A stretch of 64,000 bases of DNA from Roseovarius litoreus (GCF_900142765.1 NZ_FRCB01000003.1:62001-126000), one strand, 5' to 3'. Shown: positions 39,652 through 48,956, counted from the stretch's first letter. Numbers and translations are program-made. The notes: a model not told the origin generated them from the letters alone.

Positions 39652-41973
39652 TTGACCCAGACCGCAGAGCGCATTGCCCGCATCATCGCCACCGAGATCA
39701 ATGCCCGACCCGATCAGGTGAGTGCGACCGTCCAGCTTCTTGATGGGGGGGCGACGGTGCCTTTCGTGGCCCGCTATCGCAAGGAAGCGACCGGAGGCCT
39801 TGACGACACGCAGTTGCGGACCCTCGCTGACAGGCTGGGCTATTTGCGCGAGCTTGAGGCGCGTCGCGCGGTCATCCTTGGCTCGATCAAGGAGCAGGGC
39901 AAGCTGACCGAGGCGCTGGAGCGAAGCATTGCCGGTGCGGACACCAAGGCCGCACTTGAAGACATCTATCTGCCGTTCAAGCCGAAGCGCCGCACCAAGG
40001 CGATGATCGCGCGCGAAAACGGGCTTGAGCCGCTGTTGCGCGCCATCCTGGAGGATCGCGCGGCCCGGCCCGAGGATCTGGCTGCGGGGTATCTGAGCGA
40101 GGCGGTGGCGGATGCCAAAGCCGCGCTGGAGGGCGCGAGGGATATCCTCGTGGAGGAATTGAGCGAAAACGCCGATCTGCTGGGGCGCTTGCGTAGCTTC
40201 ATGCAGGAGACCGCGCTGATCACCGCACGGGTCCAGCCGGGCAAGGAAGAGGCGGGGGTCAAGTTCTCGGATTATTTCGATCACCGTGAAAAATGGGCGA
40301 GCATCCCGTCGCATCGGGCGCTGGCGATTCTGCGCGCGGCCAAGGAAGAGATCGTCACCGTCGATATCGCCCCCGATCCCGAAACCGACGCCCCGCGCGC
40401 CATCGCCATGATCGAGGCGGCGATCGGCATTGCAGGCAACGCGCCGGGGGATCAGTGGCTGCGCGAGGTGGCGGGCTGGACATGGCGGGTCAAGCTCAGT
40501 CTGACGATGTATGTCGATCTGATGGGCACGCTGCGCAAACGTGCGCATGAAGAGGCTATCACCGTCTTTGCCCGCAACCTGCGCGATCTTCTGCTGGCGG
40601 CCCCGGCGGGGCCGCGCCCGACGCTCGGGCTTGATCCCGGCATTCGCACCGGGGTCAAGGCGGCGGTGGTGGATGCCACGGGCAAGCTTCTGGAGACCGC
40701 GACGCTCTATCCGTTTCAGCCGCGTATGGATGTGGCGGGCGCACAGGCCGTGATCACCGCGATGATCGCGCGCCACGGGGTCGAGCTGATCGCCATCGGC
40801 AACGGGACGGCGAGCCGCGAAACCGAGCGGCTGGTCGCCGACACGCTCAAGCAGCTGCCCAAGGGTAGCGCGCGCCCTGCAAGCGTGATCGTGTCCGAGG
40901 CGGGGGCTTCGGTCTATTCGGCATCGGAACTTGCGGCCGAGGAATTTCCCGATCTGGATGTGTCCCTGCGCGGGGCGGTGTCGATCGCACGGCGGCTGCA
41001 GGATCCGCTGGCCGAACTGGTGAAGATCACCCCGCAATCCATCGGCGTGGGACAATATCAGCATGATGTCGATCAGCGCCGTCTGACGCAGGCGCTCGAT
41101 GCGGTGGTCGAGGATGCGGTGAACGCGGTGGGCGTCGATCTGAACATGGCGTCGGCGCCGCTTCTGGCGCGGGTGGCGGGGGTGGGGCCGTCGCTTGCAC
41201 AGTCCATCGTGGCGCATCGCGACGCACAGGGTCGGTTCGAGTCGCGCAAGGCGCTGCTCAAGGTCTCGGGGATGGGGCCGAAGGCGTTTGAGCAATGCGC
41301 GGGATTCTTGCGGCTGCGCGATGGCAGCGAGCCGCTGGACGCCACCTCGGTGCATCCGGAAGCCTATGACGTCGCCCGGCGCATCGTGCAGGCCTGTGGC
41401 CGCGACATACGGGCGATCATGGGCGCACCGGAGGCCCTGCGCGGGTTGAATGCAGCAGATTTCGTGGATGACCGTTTCGGCCTGCCCACGGTGCGCGATA
41501 TTCTGGGGGAGCTTGAAAAGCCCGGCCGTGACCCGAGGCCCGATTTCGTGACCGCCCGCTTCGCCGAGGGCATCGACGACATCAAGGATTTGCGCCCCGG
41601 CATGTCGCTGGAGGGAACGGTGACGAATGTGGCGGCCTTCGGCGCTTTCGTGGATATCGGCGTGCATCAGGATGGGCTGGTGCATGTCAGCCAGCTGGCG
41701 GACAGGTTCGTCAAGGACCCGCATGAGGTTGTCAAGGCCGGGGACGTGGTCCGGGTGCGGGTGGTCGAGGTGGATGTGGCCCGCAAGCGCATCGGGCTGA
41801 GCATGCGCAAGGCCAAGTCCGAGGGGCAAACACCTTCGCAGGAGAAGAAACCCACAGGCCGCAGGCCGCACAAGTCGCAGCCGCCCAAGACCAGCACCAA
41901 GTCCGAGCCGCGCGAGAGCGCGCAAGGTGCGCTTGGCGAGGCCTTGCGCAATGCGATGCGCGGCAAGACCTGA
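39652..41973 (+). CDS. tex: Tex family RNA-binding transcription accessory protein
   Basis: A 773-residue protein with the Tex layout: N-terminal HtH domains with ERIARIIATEINARPDQ and TVPFVARYRKEATGGLDD, then the YqgF-type RNase H-like domain (LGLDPGIRTGVKAAVVDATG), two HhH motifs (LLARVAGVGPSLAQSIVAHR and KVSGMGPKAFEQCAGFLRL) and a C-terminal S1 RNA-binding domain (TVTNVAAFGAFVDIGVHQDGLVHVSQ). A basic ~60-residue tail follows the S1 domain. Tex proteins affect transcription and RNA turnover and are broadly conserved. The start is TTG at 39652, with AGAGGA ten bases upstream; no ATG/GTG in this frame starts where the family does. Confidence 0.95.
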   Translation: MTQTAERIARIIATEINARPDQVSATVQLLDGGATVPFVARYRKEATGGLDDTQLRTLADRLGYLRELEARRAVILGSIKEQGKLTEALERSIAGADTKAALEDIYLPFKPKRRTKAMIARENGLEPLLRAILEDRAARPEDLAAGYLSEAVADAKAALEGARDILVEELSENADLLGRLRSFMQETALITARVQPGKEEAGVKFSDYFDHREKWASIPSHRALAILRAAKEEIVTVDIAPDPETDAPRAIAMIEAAIGIAGNAPGDQWLREVAGWTWRVKLSLTMYVDLMGTLRKRAHEEAITVFARNLRDLLLAAPAGPRPTLGLDPGIRTGVKAAVVDATGKLLETATLYPFQPRMDVAGAQAVITAMIARHGVELIAIGNGTASRETERLVADTLKQLPKGSARPASVIVSEAGASVYSASELAAEEFPDLDVSLRGAVSIARRLQDPLAELVKITPQSIGVGQYQHDVDQRRLTQALDAVVEDAVNAVGVDLNMASAPLLARVAGVGPSLAQSIVAHRDAQGRFESRKALLKVSGMGPKAFEQCAGFLRLRDGSEPLDATSVHPEAYDVARRIVQACGRDIRAIMGAPEALRGLNAADFVDDRFGLPTVRDILGELEKPGRDPRPDFVTARFAEGIDDIKDLRPGMSLEGTVTNVAAFGAFVDIGVHQDGLVHVSQLADRFVKDPHEVVKAGDVVRVRVVEVDVARKRIGLSMRKAKSEGQTPSQEKKPTGRRPHKSQPPKTSTKSEPRESAQGALGEALRNAMRGKT

Positions 41974-42210
41974 GGCCCGGGCCTTCGGGGGCAGCTTCCG
42001 GATGGTTCGCTGCGCCTTGGTCCGGGGGCGGGGGCACGGCTATCTTGTGCCTGAAGGCTTCGCAGCAAGCGAGGTGGTGCCGGGCCTTTGGCCTGTCTGG
42101 CCTGTCGGGTCCCAGATGACGACCTGCCGGATGGGCTAACGCAATTCAATCGGGCAGAGCGCCACACCGGACGCTGTCAGATTTTGCTTGGTAATTTTCT
42201 GGGGGAGGAG

Positions 42211-42285
42211 TGGCAGCCCGTAGGGGAATCGAACCCCTCTTTCCAGGTTGAAAACCTGGCGTCCTAACCGATAGACGAACGGGCC
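42211..42285 (-). tRNA. tRNA-Glu (anticodon UUC)
   Basis: On the minus strand: GGCCCGTTCGTCTATCGG at the 5' end and ACGGGCTGCCA at the 3' end, with encoded CCA. The anticodon arm is CCAGG-TTTTCAA-CCTGG, giving anticodon TTC. The T arm is GGTTCGATTCC. Length 75 bases including CCA. All four stems pair properly (with a normal G-U in the acceptor). Confidence 0.97.
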
Positions 42286-42485
42286 ACTGCTGCGCGTGAA
42301 TGGCTATCTAGAGAAGTGACCTGACCTGTTCAAGCAGTTTTTTCACCAATGCCGACAATTTCCGAAATGCCGGGCAGGCGAGCTGTCTGCGCCGTTTTCG
42401 GGGGATGCGATCCGGCCTGTTCGTGACGTGTCAGGGGCCTTGGAGCCGCCTCTGGAGCGCCGGGAAAAGGGCGCGCTTGCCAATG

Positions 42486-44228
42486 TCAGGCAGGAGCCGC
42501 GTCTTCCAGCTGGAGCTGCGCGCTGCGGCGCCCGCCCCATTCGTTGATCCCGATCCGACCGGCCAGATGGAACCGCGCGCCGCCATGCGACATCAGCGCC
42601 TGCCCGAGCGGGCTGTCGAAGGCGCCGAAGGCGATGGCGTCGAGCTGACCGGACAATCCGTCGCCGAAGCGCAGTTTCAGATGCGCATCGCCCACCCGCT
42701 TGGCAAAGCCGATCTGCATGTCGGGAAAGACATAGCGCGGCCCCGGCGCGCCTGCGCCGAAGGGACCGGCGGCTTCGATCCGCTCGACCAGCTCGACCGT
42801 GGCGGCGCCGGGCATAAGGACGCCATCAAGCCGCAGATCGGCGGGGCCTGCGGCGCCTGATCCTTGCCGGTCGAGCAATTCGGACAGGCGCTCCATCGCG
42901 GCTTCGAGTCGATCGCGCGCCACGGTGAGACCTGCGGCCATGCGGTGCCCGCCGCCCTTGATGAGCAGCCCCTCGGCGGCAAGACGCTGGATCGACGCGC
43001 CCAGATCGACGCCCGATATGGACCGGCCCGAGCCTTTTCCCTCGTCGCCATCCATGCCGATCACGATGGCGGGGCGGTTCGTCAGTTCCTTGAGCCGCGA
43101 GGCCACGATCCCCACCACACCGGGATGCCATCCTTCGCCCGCAGCCCAGACCAGCGGCGCGTCCAGTCCGCGTGCCTCGGCCTGCGCGAGGGCGGCGGCG
43201 CGCACGCCGGCTTCGATGTCGCGGCGCTCGGAATTCAGCTGATCCAGCCGTTCAGCGAGGGATCGCGCCTCGGAGATGTCGCGGGTCGCCAGCAGCCGTG
43301 CGCCCAGATCGGCCTTGCCGATCCGCCCCCCGGCATTGACACGCGGACCCATCACGAAGCCAAGGTGATAAGCCGAGGGCGCCGTATCGAGCCGCGCCAC
43401 ATCGCTGAGCGCGACAAGGCCCGGACGGTCGCGATGCGCCATGATGCGCAGACCCTGCCGGACAAAGGCGCGGTTCACGCCCTTCAGGGGTGCGACATCG
43501 GCCACGGTCGCCAGCGCCACCAGATCGAGCATGGCCAACAGGTCGGGGCCTGTCTCGCCAAGGGCGCGCAGCTGCCGCCCGGCTTCGACCAGCATCAGGA
43601 ACACGACGGCGGCGGCGCAGAGATGCGCCAGATCACCGGTCTCGTCCTGCCGGTTGGGATTGACCACCGCAAGTGCGGGCGGCAGCGTCTCGCCGCCCAG
43701 GTGGTGATCGAGGATCACGACATCCGCGCCACGCGCGGCTGCGATGGCGTCATGGCTGAGCGTGCCGCAATCCACGCAGATGATCAGGTCATGGGCTGCG
43801 GCAAGCTCGGCCATGGCGGGTTCATTGGGGCCATAGCCCTCGTCGATCCGGTCGGGGATATAGAGCGTCGCGGCAAGGCCCATCTGGCGCAGCCAGTCGA
43901 TCAACAGCGCCGCGGATGAGCCGCCATCCACGTCGTAATCCGCGAAGATCGCGATACGCTCGTGGCCGCGCACCGCCGCGATGAAGCGGCCGGCGGCGGT
44001 TTCCATGTCCCGAAGGCTGCGCGGATCGGGCAAGAGGTCGCGCAGCGACGGTTCGAGATAGGGCTCGGCCTCGGTTTCGGGCACGCCAAGCCGCGCGAGC
44101 GTCTGGCACAGCGGACGGGGCAGGCCGGTGGATTGGGCCATCGCTTCGGCGCGGCGCTCGATCTCGGCGCCGGGGCCGATCCAGCGCCGCCCGGTCAGCG
44201 AATGCGCGATGCCGAGATAGGCGTCCAC
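42486..44228 (-). CDS. recJ: Single-stranded-DNA-specific exonuclease RecJ
   Basis: A 580-residue DHH-family nuclease that degrades single-stranded DNA 5' to 3' in RecF recombination and mismatch repair. Motifs: IAIFADYDVDGGSSAALL (motif I), LIICVDCGTLSHDAI, VVILDHHLGGE (the DHH motif), GPRVNAGGRIGKADLGARLL and ISGVDLGASIQRLAAEGLLIKGGGHRMAAGLTV (DHHA1 domain). The C-terminal OB-like domain ends with GRRSAQLQLEDAAPA. It is 15 bases downstream of glpX on the same strand and so at the end of the hom-glpX-recJ operon, an arrangement frequent in Rhodobacteraceae. Confidence 0.95.
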   Translation of the reverse strand: MDAYLGIAHSLTGRRWIGPGAEIERRAEAMAQSTGLPRPLCQTLARLGVPETEAEPYLEPSLRDLLPDPRSLRDMETAAGRFIAAVRGHERIAIFADYDVDGGSSAALLIDWLRQMGLAATLYIPDRIDEGYGPNEPAMAELAAAHDLIICVDCGTLSHDAIAAARGADVVILDHHLGGETLPPALAVVNPNRQDETGDLAHLCAAAVVFLMLVEAGRQLRALGETGPDLLAMLDLVALATVADVAPLKGVNRAFVRQGLRIMAHRDRPGLVALSDVARLDTAPSAYHLGFVMGPRVNAGGRIGKADLGARLLATRDISEARSLAERLDQLNSERRDIEAGVRAAALAQAEARGLDAPLVWAAGEGWHPGVVGIVASRLKELTNRPAIVIGMDGDEGKGSGRSISGVDLGASIQRLAAEGLLIKGGGHRMAAGLTVARDRLEAAMERLSELLDRQGSGAAGPADLRLDGVLMPGAATVELVERIEAAGPFGAGAPGPRYVFPDMQIGFAKRVGDAHLKLRFGDGLSGQLDAIAFGAFDSPLGQALMSHGGARFHLAGRIGINEWGGRRSAQLQLEDAAPA

Positions 44229-44243
44229 CCCCGCCCCGCCGGA

Positions 44244-45206
44244 TCAGCGGGTGGGGTTGCGGTAAATCATCCGGCGCAGCGAGCCGGTCTTGGACCGCAT
44301 CAGCACGGTTTCGGTTTCGACGTAACCGGGGCGGCGCTTGATGCCCGACACGACCGAGCCATCGGTCACTCCGGTCGCCGCGATGATCACATCGGCGGTC
44401 ACCATCTCGTCGCGCGAATAGACGCGGTCGAGATCGGTGATCCCGGCCTTGGCGGCGCGGGCTTTTTCATCGTCGTTGCGGAACAGAAGACGGCCCCAGA
44501 TCTGGCCACCCATGCATTTCAGGGCGCTGGCGGCCAGCACGCCTTCGGGGGCGCCGCCGGATCCCATATACATGTCGATCCCGGTCTGCTCAGGCTCGGC
44601 GCAATGCATGACGCCGGCAACGTCCCCGTCGGTGATCAGGTGGATCGCCGCACCCGTGCTGCGCACGTCGGCGATCATCTCCTGGTGGCGGGGGCGTTCG
44701 AGGATGCAGACGGTGATATCCGACGGCTTGCAGCCCTTGGCCTTGGCCAGGGCTTCGACCCGCTCACGCGGCGACATGGCGAGCGAGACGACATCGGTGG
44801 GATAGCCCGGCCCGATGGCCAGCTTGTCCATATAGACATCCGGGGCGTGCAGCAGCGTGCCGCGCGGGGCCATCGCGATCACGGTCAGCGCATTGGGCAT
44901 GGCCTTGGCCGTCAGGGTCGTGCCCTCGAGCGGGTCGAGGGCGATATCGACGCCGGGGCCATCGCCGGTGCCCACCTCTTCGCCGATATAGAGCATCGGG
45001 GCTTCGTCGCGTTCGCCTTCGCCGATCACCACGACGCCCTTGATGCTGAGCATGTTGAGCTGTTCGCGCATGGCGTTCACTGCCGCCTGATCGGCGGCTT
45101 TCTCGTCGCCGCGACCGATCAGGTCGGCACAGGCGAGGGCCGCAGCCTCGGAGACACGGGCGAGGCCCAGAGACAGCATGCGGTCGTTGAAGTCGGCGGC
45201 GGTCAT
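44244..45206 (-). CDS. glpX: Class II fructose-1,6-bisphosphatase
   Basis: A 320-residue lithium-sensitive phosphatase (GlpX) acting in gluconeogenesis. Metal and substrate motifs are visible: VVIGEGERDEAPMLYIGEEVG, DIALDPLEGTT (the signature D-P-L-E-G-T), GDVAGVM and GSGGAPEGVLAASALKCMGG. I start it at the ATG at 45204-45206 (MTAADFNDRMLSLG); the frame extends 20 codons upstream without conserved sequence. It lies between hom and recJ and is probably co-transcribed. In this lineage it is often the only fructose bisphosphatase, though the Calvin-cycle type cannot be excluded elsewhere. Confidence 0.95.
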   Translation of the reverse strand: MTAADFNDRMLSLGLARVSEAAALACADLIGRGDEKAADQAAVNAMREQLNMLSIKGVVVIGEGERDEAPMLYIGEEVGTGDGPGVDIALDPLEGTTLTAKAMPNALTVIAMAPRGTLLHAPDVYMDKLAIGPGYPTDVVSLAMSPRERVEALAKAKGCKPSDITVCILERPRHQEMIADVRSTGAAIHLITDGDVAGVMHCAEPEQTGIDMYMGSGGAPEGVLAASALKCMGGQIWGRLLFRNDDEKARAAKAGITDLDRVYSRDEMVTADVIIAATGVTDGSVVSGIKRRPGYVETETVLMRSKTGSLRRMIYRNPTR

Positions 45207-45294
45207 GGCAAATCCTTGTTTGATGCAAGTCGCGTAAGCATTAGCGGCAGCACCCTTTGCGCACAAGTGGCGCGGGTCTTTCGAATGCCCGCGG

Positions 45295-46581
45295 TCAGAC
45301 GGTTTCTATTCTCAGGGCGACAGGCTCGGTGGCCACCACGTCCAGCCGCGACATGGCGTCAAGGGCCGCATCAAGCGCGCTGCGGGTGGTCTTGTGGGTC
45401 ACGATCAGCACGGGGGCGGTGGTGTCGTCGTGGCGATACTGGCGCATCCGGTCGATGGATATTCCCGCCTCGCCCAGCACCGCGGCCACCTTGGCCAGAG
45501 CGCCGGGTTTATCTTCGAGCGCCATGCGCAGGTAATAGGGGGCGGGCGTCGCACCGAGGGCGCTTTGGGCTTTTTGCAGGCCCTTGGCGGGCTGTCCGAA
45601 GGTCGATACGCGACAGCCGCGCGCGATGTCCATCACGTCGGCCATCACGGCGCTGGCCGTGGGGCCTTCGCCCGCGCCGGGGCCGCGCAGGACGATCTGT
45701 TCGACCATGTCGCCCTCGAGCACCACCATGTTGGTGCCACCCTCGAGCTGACCGAGGGGGCTGTCGGCGGGGACAAGACAGGGCGACATGCGCTGTTCAA
45801 GCCCACGGCCGGTCATCCGGGCGACGCCAAGCAGCTTGATGCGGTAGTCCATATCGGCGGCATGGCGGATGTCGGCGATCGTCACCTTCTCGATGCCTTC
45901 AAGATCGACCGCGTCGAAATCGACCTGCGTGCCGAAGGCGATGGAGGCTAGCAGGGACAGCTTGTGACCGGCGTCGATCCCGCCCACATCCAGCGTCGGA
46001 TCGGCTTCGAGATAGCCAAGCTGCGCGGCCTCGTCGAACACCGTGTCATAGGGCAGGCCCGCCGATTGCATACGGGTCAGGATGTAGTTGCAGGTGCCGT
46101 TCATCACGCCCATCACGCGGGTGATCTCGTTGCCGGCAAGCCCTTCGGTCAGCGCCTTGATGACCGGGATGCCGCCAGCCACGGCGGCTTCGAAGCGCAG
46201 CACGCGACCGGCGTTTTCTGCAGCGATTGCAAGAGCCTGCCCGTGATGGGCCAGCATCGCCTTGTTGGCGGTGACCACGTCCTTGCCCGCGGCGATGGCG
46301 GCTTCGGTCGCAGCCTTGGCAGGCCCGTCGCTGCCGCCCATCAGCTCGACGAACACATCCACATCGTCACGCGTGGCAAGGGCGACAGGATCATCCTCCC
46401 ATGCGTAGTCGGAAAGGGTCACGCCGCGGTCCTTGTCGCGGGTGCGCGCGGAGATGGCCGAGATCGTGATGGGCCGTCCGGCGCGCGCGGCCAGAAGGCT
46501 GGCTTTCTGGCGGACGATCTTGACGACGCCGGTGCCGACGGTCCCCAATCCGGCGATGCCAAGGCGCAGGGGGTCTGTCAT
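45295..46581 (-). CDS. hom: Homoserine dehydrogenase
   Basis: A 428-residue NAD(P)-dependent enzyme of threonine and methionine synthesis, reducing aspartate semialdehyde to homoserine. The Rossmann start is LRLGIAGLGTVGTGVV; the catalytic region includes VTANKAMLAHHG, EAAVAGGIPVI, GVMNGTCNYIL and EADPTLDVGGIDAGHKLSLL. A C-terminal ACT domain (about 345-428: LRMALEDKPGALAKVAAVLGEAGISIDRM) points to feedback control by threonine. Start chosen at the ATG 46579-46581 where the family opens; longer frame rejected. First gene of the hom-glpX-recJ operon. Confidence 0.96.
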   Translation of the reverse strand: MTDPLRLGIAGLGTVGTGVVKIVRQKASLLAARAGRPITISAISARTRDKDRGVTLSDYAWEDDPVALATRDDVDVFVELMGGSDGPAKAATEAAIAAGKDVVTANKAMLAHHGQALAIAAENAGRVLRFEAAVAGGIPVIKALTEGLAGNEITRVMGVMNGTCNYILTRMQSAGLPYDTVFDEAAQLGYLEADPTLDVGGIDAGHKLSLLASIAFGTQVDFDAVDLEGIEKVTIADIRHAADMDYRIKLLGVARMTGRGLEQRMSPCLVPADSPLGQLEGGTNMVVLEGDMVEQIVLRGPGAGEGPTASAVMADVMDIARGCRVSTFGQPAKGLQKAQSALGATPAPYYLRMALEDKPGALAKVAAVLGEAGISIDRMRQYRHDDTTAPVLIVTHKTTRSALDAALDAMSRLDVVATEPVALRIETV

Positions 46582-46669
46582 GTCGGTCTCCATTCGTCGC
46601 TTCCGGGGTGGTCTGGACGCGCGATGTAACGGGTTCGACGGGGCCTTGCAACGCAGGTTTTCAGGGGCC

Positions 46670-46966
46670 TTACCTTTCCTGCACGCCACGGGCCATGCGG
46701 TCGCGGGTGTCGGGGTCGATCACGGCGCCGCGAAGGGTGGCGGCGCGGGCGCGGAGGGTGGCGGTGCGGGCGTCGATTTCGCTGCGGTCTTCGTCGCCGA
46801 GGTCGGGGGCCGGAGCGCTGGCGCGAAGGGTTTCGATGGGCACAAGCTGGGGATAGGGCGCGTCGCGCAGGGCGGGGTCAATCGCGTCGTCAAGCGCGGG
46901 AAGCTGCGTGCAGCCTGCCGGTAGAATGGTGGCGAAAGCCAAGAAAACAAGGGTGCCGGCGCGCAT
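46670..46966 (-). CDS. Small lipoprotein
   Basis: A 98-residue protein with a type II signal peptide: MRAGTLVFLAFATILPAGC, where ILPAGC is a lipobox and Cys19 the lipidated residue. The mature part is acidic then helical (ALRDAPYPQLVPIETLRA; a repeated Ala/Arg-rich stretch near RTATLRARAATLRG). It should be anchored to a membrane in the periplasm. Function unknown. Divergent from the TetR gene at 47073, sharing a ~100-bp control region that contains a perfect palindrome, so it may be part of that regulon. It is 88 bases upstream of hom. Confidence 0.7.
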   Translation of the reverse strand: MRAGTLVFLAFATILPAGCTQLPALDDAIDPALRDAPYPQLVPIETLRASAPAPDLGDEDRSEIDARTATLRARAATLRGAVIDPDTRDRMARGVQER

Positions 46967-47040
46967 GGATCGGACCTCGGGACAGGTGTGTTGTCTCTCT
47001 CTTGCCACTGTTTGAGGGGCGAGGGCAAGCGAGGGCTTTG

Positions 47041-47060
47041 ATCTGAACGGGTGTTCAGAT
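47041..47060. promoter_or_regulatory. Perfect 20-bp palindrome, probable TetR operator
   Basis: ATCTGAAC and GTTCAGAT flank GGGT, making a perfect 8+4+8 inverted repeat, ending 12 bases before the ATG of the TetR gene. A GATAAT -10-like sequence overlaps its right arm (47058-47063). Symmetry, length and position suit a TetR dimer site for autorepression, and it could also affect the divergent lipoprotein gene. Confidence 0.65.
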
Positions 47061-47072
47061 AATTTGACCGCC

Positions 47073-47681
47073 ATGGCCAGAACCCAAGGATCGCATTCCG
47101 ACATCACCGGCCCGCGGGTGCGGGAGGCGGCCTTGCGCCTTTTTGCCCGGGAGGGCTATGCCGCTGTTTCCATGAGACAAATCGCCGGTGAAGTGGGGGT
47201 GCAGGCGGGGGCCTTGTACAATTACACGCCCGACAAGCAGACCCTGCTGTTCGATCTGATGAAGGCGCATATGGATGATCTTCTGACAGCCTGGGAGGCG
47301 GAGGCGGCGCCCGAGCACCCGCTGGAGGCGCTGGAGCGGTTCGCAAGGTTCCATATCCGGTTCAACACCGAGCGGGCCGATGCGGTCTTTGTCTCCTATA
47401 TGGAGCTGCGTAACCTCAGCCCGAAAAATTTCGAGGTGATAGAAGGGCTTAGGCGGCGCTATGAGGATCAGCTGGAGCACATTCTGCGGCGGGGCGTGGC
47501 GCTGGGCCTGTTCGATGTGGCCGAGCCGAAGATCACCACGATGGCGGTGATTGCCATGTTGACCGGTGTGAATACCTGGTTTCGGGACGGGGGGCGGTTG
47601 AGCCTGCCGGATGTCGAGACGATCTATTGGGATATGGTGCGCAGGGCGGTGACTCCGGAACCCGCCGCGAATCGCGGTTAA
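47073..47681 (+). CDS. TetR-family transcriptional regulator
   Basis: A 202-residue TetR protein: N-terminal HTH (VREAALRLFAREGYAAVSMRQIAGEVGVQAGALYNYTPDKQTLLFDLM, about 15-58) followed by helical ligand-binding domain (FHIRFNTERADAVFVSYMELRNLS..LEHILRRGVALGLFDVAEPKITTMAVIAMLTGVNTWF). The C-terminal domain resembles TetR_C proteins of fatty-acid or acyl-CoA regulators, but the ligand is unknown. A perfect 20-bp palindrome lies just upstream and is probably its operator. The ATG at 47073 is favoured over the TTG at 47064. The repeat copy D begins 25 bases after the stop. Confidence 0.85.
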   Translation: MARTQGSHSDITGPRVREAALRLFAREGYAAVSMRQIAGEVGVQAGALYNYTPDKQTLLFDLMKAHMDDLLTAWEAEAAPEHPLEALERFARFHIRFNTERADAVFVSYMELRNLSPKNFEVIEGLRRRYEDQLEHILRRGVALGLFDVAEPKITTMAVIAMLTGVNTWFRDGGRLSLPDVETIYWDMVRRAVTPEPAANRG

Positions 47682-47706
47682 CGCTCTGAAAAGGCAGGAA
47701 AAACCC

Positions 47707-47761
47707 GTTCGGTATCACGTCGGTATGACGTCGGTATCGCGTCGGTGCGGGATCGGTGCAG
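47707..47761 (+). repeat. Dispersed 11-bp direct-repeat array, copy D
   Basis: Units GTTCGGTATCA, CGTCGGTATGA, CGTCGGTATCG, CGTCGGTGCGG, GATCGGTGCAG, in the same order as in copies A-C, preceded by GAAAAACCC. It is 25 bases after the TetR stop and 37 bases before the convergent end of the LuxR-type gene. Confidence 0.85.
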
Positions 47762-47798
47762 GGCGCCCTGTCACCAAGGGTTAACCGACCGCGCGCCG

Positions 47799-48470
47799 TC
47801 AGATCAGATCGAGCCGGTTCGCACGCACAACCGCATGGGTGCGGTTTTTCGCCTGCAGCTTGGCGCAGAGCGTGCGCATGATCATCTTCACCTGGCTTTC
47901 GGTGATGCCGAGTTCCTGGGCGATTTCCTTGTTGGTGCCGCCGTCGGAGGCCAGTTGCAGGATGCGTTTTTCGCGATGCGTCAACGCCTCGTTGCGGGGG
48001 CGGGCGGGTTCGACCCAGTTGTGATGCAGTTCGGAATTGATGTTGGCGGGAATGAACACCTCGCCGCTCTGGATCAGGCCGATGGCGTTGACAAGCGATC
48101 TGAGGCTCTGGCCATGCGAGATGATGCCGTCGGCGCCCTTGCTCAAGGCGTTCTTGGCCAGGTTCGTGTCGACCTTGTGGGTGAAGAGCACGATTTTCGA
48201 GTCGCTGCTGGCCCGGGCGGCCTGTGACAGCGCATCAAGCCCCTTGATGCCCGTATTCGCCGGATCGAGCAGGATCACGTCGGGAATATTGCCGTCTGCG
48301 ACAAGGCTGCGCACCTCGTCTATGGAGCCTGCGACGGTGACATCGAAACCATATTCAGTCTTGAGAAAATGCTGGATGGCTTCCGAGATCATCCGGCTGG
48401 TCGCAACGAGGCAAATGGATGTCTCGTCACTGGGATCGGTCGGCTTTCGACCGGATTGCGCGGTGTTCAT
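47799..48470 (-). CDS. LuxR-type (REC + HTH) response regulator
   Basis: A 223-residue two-domain regulator. The receiver domain (about 18-135) has the phospho-acceptor-like Asp in NIPDVILLDPANTG and the Lys in VLFTHKVD. The GerE HTH (about 158-215) reads ALTHREKRILQLASDGGTNKEIAQELGITESQVKMIMRTLCAKLQAKNRTHAVVRA. The ATG at 48468-48470 has an AGGAGGACGC site directly before it, so I start there. No sensor kinase is adjacent; it may be an orphan. Convergent with TetR through repeat copy D. What it controls is unknown. Confidence 0.88.
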   Translation of the reverse strand: MNTAQSGRKPTDPSDETSICLVATSRMISEAIQHFLKTEYGFDVTVAGSIDEVRSLVADGNIPDVILLDPANTGIKGLDALSQAARASSDSKIVLFTHKVDTNLAKNALSKGADGIISHGQSLRSLVNAIGLIQSGEVFIPANINSELHHNWVEPARPRNEALTHREKRILQLASDGGTNKEIAQELGITESQVKMIMRTLCAKLQAKNRTHAVVRANRLDLI

Positions 48471-48719
48471 GCGTCCTCCTAGGGACTGGGCAGTTGGAAT
48501 GTCACTCGTGAACCTACCGCAAAACGCCTTCGGGAAGATGGGCCCAATGGCCATCATCCGCACATCCCCATCAGATACACTCATAGCGCGAAGGTCAACC
48601 TTTGGTGTTGCCTAATTTGGGTGTCGGCACGTTTCAGCACAAGGCCGAGAGGCGGTCGCGGTGGCGGGTTTGGGGGAGAAGGGGCGCGGGCCGCGCAGGC
48701 CTTGCTGTGCTATGCGCCA

Positions 48720-48956
48720 TCATGCCAGCGAGACCCGTGGCTGGCAGCGCGCCTGCCACAAAAGAGTGTTCAAATGCATCATGCGCACCGCCATTTCGAT
48801 CGCGTCATAGGAGACCGGATCGGGAAGGGTCACATCGCAGATCGAGAGATCCGGGTCTGGTGCAGGGTGGGAGCCTGCGCCTGCGGATACGAGCATCGCT
48901 CGCGTCTCAGGGTGACATCTCCTGAAGGTGGCGAGGCGGTCGATCACCCGGGCCAC
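48720..48956 (-). CDS. Doubtful 78-residue hypothetical protein
   Basis: A short minus-strand frame encoding MARVIDRLATFRRCHPETR and later DLSICDVTLPDPVSYDAIE, a soluble-looking sequence with natural residue composition. It has no recognisable family and only a weak ribosome site. Listed because the residue pattern looks protein-like, unlike the flanking frames, but it could be a chance frame or the remnant of a gene. Confidence 0.3.
   Translation of the reverse strand: MARVIDRLATFRRCHPETRAMLVSAGAGSHPAPDPDLSICDVTLPDPVSYDAIEMAVRMMHLNTLLWQARCQPRVSLA

Noticed and set aside
39619-41925. Long minus-strand open frame opposite tex
   Set aside because: Antisense shadow; tex has clear YqgF, HhH and S1 motifs on the other strand.
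41973-41984. AGGCCCGGGCCT palindrome after tex as a terminator
   Set aside because: It has no loop and no T-run, and occurs readily in GC-rich DNA.
48656-48690. Third repeat family shared with 62297-62332
   Set aside because: Both have a GGGGGxGAAGGGGCGCG-like string, but the match is short and of low complexity, too little to claim a repeat.
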